Notes under the pieces: model-generated | Database searches by the model: none | Told to the model about the DNA's origin: nothing | The model's input: the letters and a program-made list of their open reading frames with translations, nothing else | Assembly: GCF_009377175.1 (NCBI RefSeq) | Contig: NZ_VJZD01000015.1 | Location: 1-64,000 of the forward strand | Length of the DNA: 64,000 nucleotides | Direction of reading: 5' to 3' | Source: Streptomyces adustus | Lineage (GTDB): Bacteria; Actinomycetota; Actinomycetes; Streptomycetales; Streptomycetaceae | Shown: positions 44,001-52,036 of the stretch, one piece after another | How positions within the stretch are numbered: the first letter of the stretch is position 1 | Layout: the number at the start of each line of letters is the position of its first letter | Position numbers and translations under genes: made by a program

Positions 44001-44017
44001 CGGCGGGCGAACGCTGA
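41006..44017 (+). CDS. glnE: Glutamine synthetase adenylyltransferase/deadenylase (GlnE)
   Basis: A 1003-residue bifunctional enzyme that adds and removes AMP on glutamine synthetase to tune ammonium assimilation. Two nucleotidyltransferase domains carry matching catalytic motifs: GMGKCGGHELNYVSDVDV (about residue 201-220) and GMGRFGGHELGYGSDADV (about residue 720-738), each with the G-x-D-x-D metal site. Each is followed by an Arg-rich DLRPEG or NLRPEG segment and a helical PII-uridylyltransferase-like domain (KLGPGGLRDVEF, KLGPGGLSDVEW). ATG 41006 is chosen because GGGAGG lies 6-7 nt upstream; ATG 40979 is an in-frame alternative. Confidence 0.95.
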   Translation: MTAPGRRSSTFTRLLRHGFTDPSAAERLLDSPELAGVRDDPVLLEALGVTADPDLALHGLVRMLEAQPGPAARRELLDTLIAAKPLRDRLLGVLGASAALADHLARHPRDWEELVTYEPRDLHPGVEEFERGLAQATDPVSLRVAYRRCLLSIAARDVCGTIDLADTAAELADLATATLRAALRIASAAAPDDAAACRLAVIAMGKCGGHELNYVSDVDVIFVGEAADALADEGKALRSATRLASHMMRICSETTVEGSIWPVDANLRPEGRNGPLVRTLASHLAYYQRWAKTWEFQALLKARPVAGDLALGEAYVDALEPLVWQVAERENFVADVQKMRRRVVENIPAAEVDRELKLGPGGLRDVEFAVQLLQLVHGRADASLRSGTTLHALHALAAGGYVGRADAVQLDEAYRFLRSMEHRIQLHRLRRTHLVPEAEADLRRLGRSLGLRTDPVAELLREWKRHSSVVRRLHEKLFYRPLLDAVAQLAPGETRLSPEAARERLVALGYADPAAALRHLEALASGVTRKAAIQRTLLPVLLGWFADSAEPDAGLLNFRNVSDALGKTPWYLRLLRDEGAAAENLARVLSAGRLAPDLLMRAPEAVALLGDGDGGGLEPRSRAHLEQETLAAVGRAENAEDGVRAARGVRRRELFRTCAADIVGSYGTETQPAEADQGALVDRVGGAVSDLTAATLAGTLRAVVREGWGEQLPTRFAVIGMGRFGGHELGYGSDADVLFVHEPREGVGEREAADAANKVVSEMRRLLQIPSADPPLLIDADLRPEGKSGPLVRTLKSYDAYYRRWSLVWESQALLRAEQVAGDPELGRRFLDLVDPLRYPAEGLGDEAVREIRRLKARMESERLPRGADPKLHTKLGPGGLSDVEWTVQLLQLRHGWAEPGLRTTRTREALAAARAAELLGGEDAAILDEAWILATRVRNAVMLVRGRAGDTFPSDPRELAAVGRYLGYSPGHAGDMLDDYRRTTRRARAVVEELFYGAAGER

Positions 44018-44104
44018 CCCCGCTCGGGCGCCCGGGCGGCTCGGTCAGCCGCCGCTGCCGTCCGTCCGGTCCGGTCAACGGCCGTCGTCGTCCAGCAGGA
44101 CCGG

Positions 44105-45079
44105 TCAGCTGCCGCCGTCCGTCGGTCCGTCGGTTGTCCCGACCGTTCCGGTTGCTTCGGCCGCCCCCAGCGTTCCGGTCGGCTCGGTCGACTCCGCCGT
44201 CCCGGCCGACCGGGCGGCCCGAAGCCGTTCCCGCACCCGCTCGCGTGCCCGTGCCCGCGCCCGTTCGCGCAGGAGACCGTACGGCAGGCCGCCGTACCAG
44301 ACGCGGGTCAGCGCGAAGCCGAACACCAGACAGAGCAGACCGCCCACCGCGTCCAGCCAGAAGTGGTTGGCCGTGGCGACGATGACGCCCAGCGTCGCCG
44401 CCGGGTAGAGCAGCCCCAGCAGCCGCACCCACCGGACCCGGGCCAGCGCGAAGACCGTCAGCCCGCACCACAGCGACCAGCCGATGTGCATCGACGGCAT
44501 CGCGGCGTACTGGTTCGACATGTGCTTGAGGTCGCCGGACGCCATCGAGCCCCAGGTGTGGTGCACCATGACGGTGTCGACGAACTCCGCGCCGTTCATC
44601 AGCCGGGGCGGCGCGAGCGGATACAGGTAGTAGCCGACCAGCGCCACGCCCGTCGTCGCGAACAGGGCGAGCCGGGTCGCCGCGTAGCGGCCGGGGTGCC
44701 ACCGGTACAGCCACACCAGGACACCCAGCGTCACCGCGAAGTGCAGTGTCGCGTAGTAGTAGTTCATGCCGACGATCAGCCAGTTCACCGAGTTCACGGC
44801 GTGGTTGACCGACTCCTCGACGGCGACGCCCAGCCGGTTCTCGGCCTGCCAGATCCAGTCGGCGTTGCGCAGCGCCTGCGCCCGCTGCTCGGGCACGGCG
44901 TTGCGGATCAGTGAGTACGTCCAGTAGCTCACCGCGATCAGCAGGATCTCGAACCACAGCCGGGGCCGGCGCGGGGTGCGCAGTCTGCGCAGCAGATCCG
45001 GTACGGAACCGTCCGCGACGGACTTGGGAACAACCGCCCGTTCGCGGCCTTCCTGTGTCGTCACGGTCGGTTCACCCAT
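44105..45079 (-). CDS. PAP2-superfamily membrane phosphatase/transferase
   Basis: A 324-residue membrane protein with about six helices. PAP2 motifs are visible: AMPSMHIGWS (the PSGH-type motif with its His) and ANHFWLDAVGG (the third motif, His and Asp). The layout resembles the inositolphosphotransferase-like PAP2_3 group. Likely substrate is a lipid phosphate or polyprenyl/inositol phospholipid. The last 50 residues are first Arg-rich, then Thr/Gly/Ala-rich. The ATG at 45079 has no ribosome site, but CAGACT lies about 8 nt upstream, so a leaderless mRNA is likely. Convergent with glnE. Confidence 0.82.
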   Translation of the reverse strand: MGEPTVTTQEGRERAVVPKSVADGSVPDLLRRLRTPRRPRLWFEILLIAVSYWTYSLIRNAVPEQRAQALRNADWIWQAENRLGVAVEESVNHAVNSVNWLIVGMNYYYATLHFAVTLGVLVWLYRWHPGRYAATRLALFATTGVALVGYYLYPLAPPRLMNGAEFVDTVMVHHTWGSMASGDLKHMSNQYAAMPSMHIGWSLWCGLTVFALARVRWVRLLGLLYPAATLGVIVATANHFWLDAVGGLLCLVFGFALTRVWYGGLPYGLLRERARARARERVRERLRAARSAGTAESTEPTGTLGAAEATGTVGTTDGPTDGGS

Positions 45080-45259
45080 AACCACAAAGTCTGCCAGAAA
45101 AGGGGTGCGCACCCGTTCATCCGCTGGTCGGGCAGGGGGCGCATGTTCTCCCGCCAGGGGCCTGCCGGGGCGCCCGACGGCGTACGGCAGGACCAGGTGC
45201 GCTCCGCGGCACAAGCGGAGACAGCACGGGCGCGACAGCGCGCACCGCGGCCGCGGCCG

Positions 45260-46294
45260 CTACGGGCGGTTGCGCTCCCCGGGGGCCGACGCGGTCGATC
45301 CCCGTACCACCAGCTCCGGCATGAACACGAACTCGCTGTGCGGCGCGGGCGTCCCGCCGATCTCCTCCAGCAGCGTGCGCACCGCCGCCTGCCCCATCGC
45401 CGGGACCGGCTTGCGGACCGTGGTCAGCGGCGGGTCGGTGAACGCGATCAGCGGGGAGTCGTCGAAGCCGACCACCGACACGTCCTGCGGGACGCTCAGC
45501 CCCCGCTGCCGCGCCGCCCGTATCGCGCCGAGCGCCATCATGTCGCTGGCGCAGACGATCGCCGTGCAGTCCCGGTCGATGAGCGCGTTGGTGGCGGCCT
45601 GGCCGCCCTCCAGGGTGTACAGCGAGTGCTGGACGAGCTCGGACTCGATCGTCTCGGCGTGCAGACCGAGCTGGTCCTGCACCGCCCGGACGAATCCGTC
45701 GATCTTCCGCTGGACCGGCACGAACCGCTTGGGGCCGAGCGCCAGCCCGATCCGGGTGTGGCCCAGCGACACCAGATGCGTGACCGCCAGCGTCATGGCG
45801 GCCCGGTCGTCGGGGGAGATGAACGGCGCCTGCACCTTGGGCGAGAAGCCGTCGACGAGCACGAACGGCACGCCCTGCGCCCGCAGCTGCTCGTAGCGCT
45901 GCATGTCGGCGGTGGTGTCCGCGTGCAGCCCGGAGACGTAGATGATGCCGGCGACCCCGCGGTCGACGAGCATCTCGGTCAGCTCGTCCTCCGTCGACCC
46001 GCCGGGGGTCTGGGTGGCGAGCACCGGGGTGTAGCCCTGCCTGGTCAGCGCCTGGCCGATGACCTGGGCGAGGGCCGGGAATATGGGGTTCTCCAGCTCC
46101 GGGGTGATCAGGCCCACCAGGCCCGCGCTGCGCTGGCGCAGCCGCACCGGGCGCTCGTAGCCCAGCACGTCGAGTGCGGCCAGCACGGACTGGCGGGTGG
46201 TGGCGGCGACGCCCGGCTTCCCGTTGAGGACGCGGCTGACGGTCGCTTCGCTCACTCCCGCCTGTGCGGCGATGTCGGCAAGCCTGGTGGTCAC
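45260..46294 (-). CDS. malR: Maltose regulon repressor MalR (LacI family)
   Basis: A 344-residue LacI-type repressor that closely follows the Streptomyces MalR/Reg1 sequence as I recall it. The GTG start gives TTRLADIAAQAGVSEATVSRVLNG as the N-terminal helix-turn-helix and hinge (residues 2-25). The sugar-binding core follows (GLVGLITPELENPIFP, GVPFVLVDGF, SLGHTRIGLALG, CASDMMALGAIRAA, VVGFDDSPLI). In this genus it represses malEFG and amylase genes; maltotriose or a related sugar is thought to relieve repression. An in-frame ATG at 46387 exists, but a -10 hexamer 8 nt before GTG 46294 supports a leaderless start. Confidence 0.95.
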   Translation of the reverse strand: MTTRLADIAAQAGVSEATVSRVLNGKPGVAATTRQSVLAALDVLGYERPVRLRQRSAGLVGLITPELENPIFPALAQVIGQALTRQGYTPVLATQTPGGSTEDELTEMLVDRGVAGIIYVSGLHADTTADMQRYEQLRAQGVPFVLVDGFSPKVQAPFISPDDRAAMTLAVTHLVSLGHTRIGLALGPKRFVPVQRKIDGFVRAVQDQLGLHAETIESELVQHSLYTLEGGQAATNALIDRDCTAIVCASDMMALGAIRAARQRGLSVPQDVSVVGFDDSPLIAFTDPPLTTVRKPVPAMGQAAVRTLLEEIGGTPAPHSEFVFMPELVVRGSTASAPGERNRP

Positions 46295-46302
46295 GGCACT
46301 GG

Positions 46303-46308
46303 ACTGTA
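46303..46308 (-). promoter_or_regulatory. malR: malR -10 element
   Basis: On the minus strand TACAGT (46308-46303) lies 8 nt before GTG 46294 and no ribosome binding site is present, so malR mRNA is probably leaderless. Confidence 0.55.
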
Positions 46309-46451
46309 CCGGTCGGATCTCACCTTGCACACCAATCGGACGCCGTGTGCGAGCGGTCGGACGGCCCCCTCCGGGCTGCTGCGTCATCGGGTCCTCGAGT
46401 TCTGGTCGGCGTCCTGTCCCGCAACGGATAATCCCCGCGCCGGAAATGGAT

Positions 46452-46595
46452 GGCAAGAGCTTGCAGAGTCTTGCACAACCGGGCCTGTTCCCGCTCAGCC
46501 CCGCAATAGAGCGGTCTCGCGCCGGTCGAGGTGAGGTCACGGCGGCGTAACTTCCGTGACCTCTTGCGCTTTTTTTCTGCAAGGTCTTTCGCAAC
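46452..46595. promoter_or_regulatory. MalR-type boxes in the malR-malE promoter region
   Basis: The 423-bp gap 46295-46717 carries two clusters of the CTTGCAG-type motif tied to MalR in Streptomyces. The first has CTTGCAG (46460-46466) and CTTGCAC (46470-46476), 10 bp apart on one face, plus an inverted GGCAAGAG (46452-46459). The second has CTTGCGC (46563-46569), then CTGCAAG (46577-46583, exact reverse complement), then TCGCAACG near 46590. TTACAT at 46598-46603 is a possible malE -10. Confidence 0.75.
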
Positions 46596-46717
46596 GCTTA
46601 CATGGCTGTTACGTTCTCGTCGCCCGGCGGCCGCAACGGCGCAGTCGGCAAGTCGGCAGGGGCGGCGGACGGGACCGCCACCTGTCAGTACACGGGCTTA
46701 ACCCTCAAGGAGAACTC

Positions 46718-47992
46718 ATGCGGCGTGGCATAGCGGCCAGCGCGCTGGTGGCGTCCTTCGCCCTCGCGGCGACGGCCTGCGGCGGTGGCGACAGCAGTGG
46801 TGACAAGGCCGGCGGTCCGGTCACCATCACCTGGTGGGACACGTCCAACGCCACCAACGAGGCACCGACGTACCAGGCCTTGGTCAAGGAGTTCGAGGCC
46901 GCCAACAAGAACATCAAGGTCAAGTACGTCAACGTGCCCTTCGACCAGGCGCAGAACAAGTTCGACACGGCCGCCGGTGCCTCCGGCGCCCCGGACGTCC
47001 TGCGCTCCGAGGTCGGCTGGACCCCCGCCTTCGCCAAGAAGGGCTACTTCCTGCCGCTGGACGGCACCGAGGCCCTCAAGGACCAGGCCAAGTTCAAGTC
47101 CAACCTGGTCACGCAGGCCCAGTACGAGGGCAAGACCTACGGCGTGCCGTTCGTCACCGACACCCTCGCGCTGGTCTACAACAAGCAGCTCTTCACCAAG
47201 GCCGGCATCACCGAGGCGCCCAAGACCTGGGACGACCTGAAGAAGGACGCGGCCACCATCAAGGCCAAGACCGGTGTGGACGGCTACTGGGGCTCCACCC
47301 AGGCCTACTACGCCCAGAGCTTCCTCTACGGCGAGGGCACCGACACCGTCGACGCCGCCGCCAAGAAGATCACGGTGAACTCGGACGCCGCGAAGAAGGC
47401 GTACGGCACCTGGCTCGGTCTGTTCTCCGGCAAGGGCCTGCACAAGGCGGACACCACCGCCGACGCCTACGCCCACATCCAGGACGCGTTCGTCAACGGC
47501 AAGGTCGCCGCGATCGTCCAGGGCCCCTGGGAGATCACGAACTTCTACAAGGGTTCGGCGTTCTCCGACAAGTCCAACCTCGGCATCGCCACCGTCCCGG
47601 CCGGCTCCTCCGGCAAGGCGGGCGCCCCGACCGGCGGCCACAACCTCTCGGTCTACGCCGGTTCGGACAAGGCCCACCAGGACGCCTCGCTGAAGTTCGT
47701 GAACTTCATGACCTCGGCGAAGAGCCAGTCGACCATCGCGCTGAAGAACTCCACGCTGCCCACGCGTGACGACGCCTACACCGACCAGGTCAAGGCCGAC
47801 CCGGGCATCGCCGGCTACGGCACGGTCCTCGCCGCCGCCCAGCCGCGCCCCGCGCTGCCCGAGTACAGCTCCCTGTGGGGTCCGCTGGACACCGAGCTGC
47901 CCAAGATCGCGGGTGGCAAGGAGTCCCTCGACAAGGGTCTGAGCAACGTCGAGCTGGCGATCGCCAAGCTGGTGCCGGACTTCAGCAAGTGA
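46718..47992 (+). CDS. malE: Maltodextrin-binding lipoprotein MalE
   Basis: A 424-residue extracellular sugar-binding lipoprotein. The signal sequence ends in the lipobox ATAC with the lipidated Cys at residue 21, and a Gly/Ser-rich spacer follows. The binding-protein fold has the usual segments: VTITWWDTSNATNE, APDVLRSEVGWTPAFAKKGYFLPLD, YGVPFVTDTLALVYNKQLF, AIVQGPWEIT and GGHNLSVYAGS. It captures maltose and maltodextrins for the MalFG channel. AAGGAG precedes ATG 46718. No ATPase gene is present; Streptomyces uses the unlinked MsiK for this importer. Confidence 0.95.
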   Translation: MRRGIAASALVASFALAATACGGGDSSGDKAGGPVTITWWDTSNATNEAPTYQALVKEFEAANKNIKVKYVNVPFDQAQNKFDTAAGASGAPDVLRSEVGWTPAFAKKGYFLPLDGTEALKDQAKFKSNLVTQAQYEGKTYGVPFVTDTLALVYNKQLFTKAGITEAPKTWDDLKKDAATIKAKTGVDGYWGSTQAYYAQSFLYGEGTDTVDAAAKKITVNSDAAKKAYGTWLGLFSGKGLHKADTTADAYAHIQDAFVNGKVAAIVQGPWEITNFYKGSAFSDKSNLGIATVPAGSSGKAGAPTGGHNLSVYAGSDKAHQDASLKFVNFMTSAKSQSTIALKNSTLPTRDDAYTDQVKADPGIAGYGTVLAAAQPRPALPEYSSLWGPLDTELPKIAGGKESLDKGLSNVELAIAKLVPDFSK

Positions 47993-47998
47993 TGACCA

Positions 47999-48047
47999 GT
48001 GGCCGCCGGATCCTCCTGTGAACCCGGGGGAAGGATCCGGCGGCCAC
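47999..48047 (+). promoter_or_regulatory. Hairpin between malE and malF
   Basis: A perfect 16-bp stem, GTGGCCGCCGGATCCT (47999-48014) with its complement (48032-48047) and a 17-nt loop, starts 7 nt past the malE stop. Such hairpins usually protect or partly terminate the binding-protein mRNA, giving more MalE than MalFG. Confidence 0.75.
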
Positions 48048-48124
48048 CGGCCTGCCCCGGCCGAGGCCGGTCCGCCCCGCCCAGCCGCTTCCCAGAGCCG
48101 TAGAACTTCCAGAAGGTGTCGAAC

Positions 48125-49129
48125 ATGACAGTCGCCATCGACCGCGCCACCGGCAAGCGCCACGGTGACCGCGCGCCACGGCCCGGGCTGGGCCAACGCC
48201 TCAGGCACGGATACAACAAGCACTGGTACGCGTACGCGATGATCGCCCCGGTGGCCGTCGTGCTCGGCGTCCTCGTGCTCTACCCGCTGGTGTACGGCCT
48301 CTACCTGACCCTCACCGACGCCAACAGCCTCAACACGGCCCGCACGATCGGCGTCAACCACATCGACGCCACCTACAAGTTCATCGGGCTCGACAACTAC
48401 AAGGACATCCTGTTCGGCCCGACGGCGTACGACCGCTTCTGGTCGCACTTCGTCTGGACGATCGTGTGGACCGCGCTGTGCGTGGCGCTGCACTACACCG
48501 TCGGCCTCGGCCTCGCGCTGCTGCTGAACCAGAAGCTGCGCGGGCGCACCCTCTACCGGCTGGTGCTGGTCCTGCCGTGGGCCGTGCCCACCTTCGTCAC
48601 CGTCTTCGGCTGGCGCTTCATGCTCGCCGACGGCGGCATCATCAACTCCGCCCTGGACGCGCTGCATCTGCCCTCGCCCCTGTGGCTGGAGGACACCTTC
48701 TGGCAGCGGTTCGCCGCGATCATGGTCAACACCTGGTGCGGTGTGCCGTTCATGATGGTCTCCCTGCTCGGCGGCCTCCAGTCCATCGACGCCTCCCTGT
48801 ACGAGGCCGCGGAGATGGACGGAGCGAGCACCTGGCAGCGCTTCCGGTACGTCACCCTGCCGGGTCTGCGCTCGGTCAGCTCCACCGTCGTGCTGCTCGG
48901 CATCATCTGGACCTTCAACCAGTTCGCCGTGATCTTCCTGCTGTTCGGCAACACCGCCCCGGACGCCCAGATCCTCGTGACCTGGGCCTACTTCCTGGGC
49001 TTCGGACAGCAGCCGCGCGACTTCGCGCAGTCGGCGGCCTACGGCATCCTGCTGCTGGCCATCCTGATCGTTTTCACCTCGTTCTACCGTCGCTGGCTGA
49101 ACCGCAACGAGCAGCAGCTCGCGATCTGA
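48125..49129 (+). CDS. malF: Maltodextrin ABC permease MalF
   Basis: A 334-residue inner-membrane permease with about six helices. The ABC-binding EAA loop is EAAEMDGASTWQRFRYVTLPGL (region 223-244 or so, with the conserved Gly-Ala), which docks the ATPase. Other marks are FIGLDNYKDIL and NAPDAQILVTWAYFLGF-like regions before the last helix. ATG 48125 follows AAGG at a normal distance. Partner of MalG 13 bp downstream. Confidence 0.95.
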   Translation: MTVAIDRATGKRHGDRAPRPGLGQRLRHGYNKHWYAYAMIAPVAVVLGVLVLYPLVYGLYLTLTDANSLNTARTIGVNHIDATYKFIGLDNYKDILFGPTAYDRFWSHFVWTIVWTALCVALHYTVGLGLALLLNQKLRGRTLYRLVLVLPWAVPTFVTVFGWRFMLADGGIINSALDALHLPSPLWLEDTFWQRFAAIMVNTWCGVPFMMVSLLGGLQSIDASLYEAAEMDGASTWQRFRYVTLPGLRSVSSTVVLLGIIWTFNQFAVIFLLFGNTAPDAQILVTWAYFLGFGQQPRDFAQSAAYGILLLAILIVFTSFYRRWLNRNEQQLAI

Positions 49130-49142
49130 GGCAGGAGATCCC

Positions 49143-50054
49143 ATGAGTACGACCACAGTCGAGACCTCCGCCCCGGTGACCGAGCAGACCCCGGCCGCGG
49201 CTCCCCGCAAGAAGACCCGGCGCCGGGGCGAGACCAGCCTCGCCGGCTCCCTCGCCTCCCACGGCGTGCTGACCGTCGCGAGCCTGATCGCGCTCTTCCC
49301 GATCGGCTGGCTGGTCTATCTGTCCCTCGGCCCGGACAAGGACGACTACCTCCACCCCGGTGGCATCTGGGCCAAGATGACGTTCGACAACTACACGTTC
49401 GTCCTGGAGCACACGCAGTTCTTCGACTGGCTGAAGAGCTCGCTGATCGTCACGCTCGGCACCACGATCATCGGTGTGCTGATCGCCGCCACCACCGGCT
49501 ACGCGGTCTCCCGCATGCGCTTCCCCGGCTACAAGAAGTTCATGTGGGTGCTGCTGGTCACCCAGATGTTCCCGGTCGCCGTCCTGATGGTGCCGATGTA
49601 CCAGATCCTCTCGGACCTGGGACTCATCGACAGCTACTTCGGACTCGTCCTCGTCTACTGCACGACGGTCATCCCGTACAGCGCCTGGCTGCTCAAGGGG
49701 TACTTCGACACCATCCCCTTCGAGATCGACGAGGCCGGACGCGTCGACGGGCTCACCCCCTTCGGCACCTTCTTCCGGCTCATCCTGCCGCTGGCCAAGC
49801 CGGGACTCGCGGTGGCCGCCTTCTACAACTTCCTCACCGCCTTCAGCGAGGTCGCCTTCGCCTCGACGTTCATGCTGAGCGACGACAAGTACACCCTCGC
49901 CGTCGGTCTCCAGTCCTTCGTCAGCGAGCACGACGCCCAGCGCAACCTGATGGCCGCGACCGCCGTGCTGATCGCGATACCGGCCGCCGCGTTCTTCTAC
50001 CTCGTGCAGAAGAACCTGGTGACCGGCCTCACCGCGGGCGGCACGAAGGGCTGA
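49143..50054 (+). CDS. malG: Maltodextrin ABC permease MalG
   Basis: A 303-residue permease with six helices that pairs with MalF to form the channel. The EAA loop reads EIDEAGRVDGLTPFGTFFRL. TGYAVSRMRFPGYKKFMW and LVTQMFPVAVLMVPMY are typical of MalG. GAGG/AGGAG lies just upstream of ATG 49143, 13 bp after malF. The alpha-glucosidase gene follows after a strong hairpin and a short palindromic element. Confidence 0.95.
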   Translation: MSTTTVETSAPVTEQTPAAAPRKKTRRRGETSLAGSLASHGVLTVASLIALFPIGWLVYLSLGPDKDDYLHPGGIWAKMTFDNYTFVLEHTQFFDWLKSSLIVTLGTTIIGVLIAATTGYAVSRMRFPGYKKFMWVLLVTQMFPVAVLMVPMYQILSDLGLIDSYFGLVLVYCTTVIPYSAWLLKGYFDTIPFEIDEAGRVDGLTPFGTFFRLILPLAKPGLAVAAFYNFLTAFSEVAFASTFMLSDDKYTLAVGLQSFVSEHDAQRNLMAATAVLIAIPAAAFFYLVQKNLVTGLTAGGTKG

Positions 50055-50099
50055 CGCCCTCGACGCCCCCACGGCTCCCGCGCGCCTGACCGCGCGGGT

Positions 50100-50144
50100 G
50101 GCGGCCGCGGTGCCCCATCCGACCCCGCAGGCACCGCGGCCGCC
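50100..50144 (+). terminator. Hairpin between malG and aglA
   Basis: A perfect 15-bp stem (50100-50114 with 50130-50144), loop 15 nt, 45 bp after malG. It may end or attenuate transcription before aglA. Confidence 0.65.
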
Positions 50145-50183
50145 TCGTCACCCCCCACCAGCACCGACCCGTCGACCCGAACC

Positions 50184-50215
50184 TCCCCCACACTCGGCTC
50201 CGCTTGAGCGGGGGA
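50184..50215. repeat. Dispersed Streptomyces palindromic element
   Basis: TCCCCC (50184-50189) pairs with GGGGGA (50210-50215), and CTC/GAG pair inside. The CTCGGCTCCGCTTGAGCG core matches a short palindrome found in many intergenic gaps of Streptomyces genomes. Between malG and aglA. Confidence 0.5.
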
Positions 50216-50237
50216 CTCCGATCGCATCAAGGACGCC

Positions 50238-51902
50238 ATGAGCCAGCACTCCGCCGACCCGGCCGAAAGCACCGCCGTCGCCACCGTCGCCCAGAGCAGC
50301 GACTGGTGGCGGGACGCGGTCATCTACCAGGTCTATCCGCGCAGCTTCGCCGACAGCAACGGCGACGGCATGGGGGACCTGGAGGGCGTACGCGCCAGAC
50401 TTCCGTACCTGCGCGACCTCGGTGTCGACGCCGTCTGGCTCAGCCCCTTCTACGCATCCCCGCAGGCCGACGCCGGCTACGACGTCGCCGACTACCGTGC
50501 GGTGGACCCCATGTTCGGCAACCTCCTGGACGCCGACGCGCTGATCCGTGACGCCCGCGCGCTCGGGCTCCGGATCATCGTCGACCTGGTCCCCAACCAC
50601 TCCTCCGACCAGCACGAGTGGTTCAAGCGCGCGCTGGAGGAGGGCCCCGGCTCCCCGCTGCGCGAGCGCTACCACTTCCGCGCCGGCAAGGGCGAGAACG
50701 GCGAACTTCCGCCCAACGACTGGGAGTCCATCTTCGGCGGACCGGCCTGGACCCGGGTCGCGGACGGCGAGTGGTACCTGCACCTGTTCGCCCCCGAGCA
50801 GCCCGACTTCAACTGGGACCACCCGGCCGTGGGCGACGAGTTCCGCTCGATCCTGCGCTTCTGGCTGGACATGGGCGTCGACGGGTTCCGCATCGACGTC
50901 GCCCACGGCCTGGTCAAGGCGCCGGGTCTGCCCGACCTCGGCTCCCACGATCAGCTCAAGCTGCTGGGCAACGATGTCATGCCCTTCTTCGACCAGGACG
51001 GCGTGCACGCCATCTACCGGCAGTGGCGCACGGTCGTCGACGAGTACGCGGGCGAGCGCATCCTCGTCGCCGAGGCGTGGACCCCGACCGTCGAGCGCAC
51101 CGCGAACTACGTCCGCCCCGACGAGCTGCACCAGGCCTTCAACTTCCAGTACCTGGGCACCGAGTGGGACGCGGCCGAGCTGCGCAAGGTCGTCGACCGC
51201 ACCCTGGAGGCCATGCGCCCGGTCGGCGCCCCCGCCACCTGGGTGCTGTCCAACCACGACGTCACCCGGCACGCCACCCGGTTCGCCAACCCGCCGGGCC
51301 TGGGCACCCAGATCCGCACGGCCGGCGACCGCGAGCTCGGTCTGCGCCGGGCCCGTGCCGCCACGATGCTGATGCTGGCGCTGCCCGGTTCCGCCTACGT
51401 CTACCAGGGCGAGGAGCTCGGCCTGCCCGACGTCGTGGACCTGCCGGACGAGGTGCGCCAGGACCCGGCGTTCTTCCGCGGCGCGGGCCAGGACGGCTTC
51501 CGCGACGGCTGCCGGGTGCCGATCCCGTGGACCCGCGAGGGCTCCTCGTACGGCTTCGGCAGCGGCGGCAGCTGGCTGCCGCAGCCCGACTCCTGGGGCG
51601 AGCTGAGCGTCGAGGCGCAGCAGGGCGTGCCCGGCTCCACCCTGGAGCTGTACCGCAGCGCGCTCGCCGTCCGGCGCGGCCGGGCCGACCTGGGCGAGGG
51701 CGACACGGTGGAGTGGCTGCGTGCCCCCGAGGGCGTTCTGGCCTTCCGGCGCGGGAAGTTCGTGTGCGTCACCAACACCACGGGCGAGTCGGTGAACGTC
51801 CCGGCGTACGGCCGGGTCCTGCTGGCCAGCGGTGAGGTGACCGACGCCGGCGCCGAGGCCAAGGTGCCGTCCGACACGACCGTCTGGTTCGCCACGGCCT
51901 GA
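50238..51902 (+). CDS. aglA: Intracellular alpha-glucosidase AglA (GH13)
   Basis: A 554-residue cytoplasmic GH13 enzyme that would cut glucose from imported maltose and maltodextrins. The catalytic triad is clear: Asp220 (DGFRIDVAH), Glu279 (VAEAW) and Asp341 (LSNHDVTRH). The oligo-1,6/alpha-glucosidase marker GDLEGVRARLPYLRDLGVDAVWLSP and QPDFNWD are present. No signal peptide. AAGGA precedes ATG 50238. It follows malEFG, as in other Streptomyces, and probably shares some transcription with it. Confidence 0.94.
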   Translation: MSQHSADPAESTAVATVAQSSDWWRDAVIYQVYPRSFADSNGDGMGDLEGVRARLPYLRDLGVDAVWLSPFYASPQADAGYDVADYRAVDPMFGNLLDADALIRDARALGLRIIVDLVPNHSSDQHEWFKRALEEGPGSPLRERYHFRAGKGENGELPPNDWESIFGGPAWTRVADGEWYLHLFAPEQPDFNWDHPAVGDEFRSILRFWLDMGVDGFRIDVAHGLVKAPGLPDLGSHDQLKLLGNDVMPFFDQDGVHAIYRQWRTVVDEYAGERILVAEAWTPTVERTANYVRPDELHQAFNFQYLGTEWDAAELRKVVDRTLEAMRPVGAPATWVLSNHDVTRHATRFANPPGLGTQIRTAGDRELGLRRARAATMLMLALPGSAYVYQGEELGLPDVVDLPDEVRQDPAFFRGAGQDGFRDGCRVPIPWTREGSSYGFGSGGSWLPQPDSWGELSVEAQQGVPGSTLELYRSALAVRRGRADLGEGDTVEWLRAPEGVLAFRRGKFVCVTNTTGESVNVPAYGRVLLASGEVTDAGAEAKVPSDTTVWFATA

Positions 51903-51919
51903 CGGCCGCATCGAAAGTT

Positions 51920-52012
51920 CTTGCATCAACTTCACACGGCCCGCTGCCTTTTCAGGCAGCGGGCCTTTAACATCTTCGTCACCGCAAGTTTGCGGAAATT
52001 TTTCAGCAAGAA
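51920..52012 (+). promoter_or_regulatory. MalR-type boxes before the first amylase gene
   Basis: CTTGCAT at 51920-51926, the palindrome CCGCAA-GT-TTGCGG at 51982-51995, and an inverted GCAAGAA at 52006-52012 all match or resemble MalR boxes. They surround the aglA terminator and the start of the amylase leader, so starch-linked repression is likely. Confidence 0.6.
51938..51970 (+). terminator. aglA: Terminator after aglA
   Basis: GGCCCGCTGCC (51938-51948) and GGCAGCGGGCC (51955-51965) form a perfect 11-bp stem followed by TTTAA, an intrinsic terminator. Confidence 0.85.
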
Positions 52013-52036
52013 CCTTCAGTGACGAAGGAACCCCAC

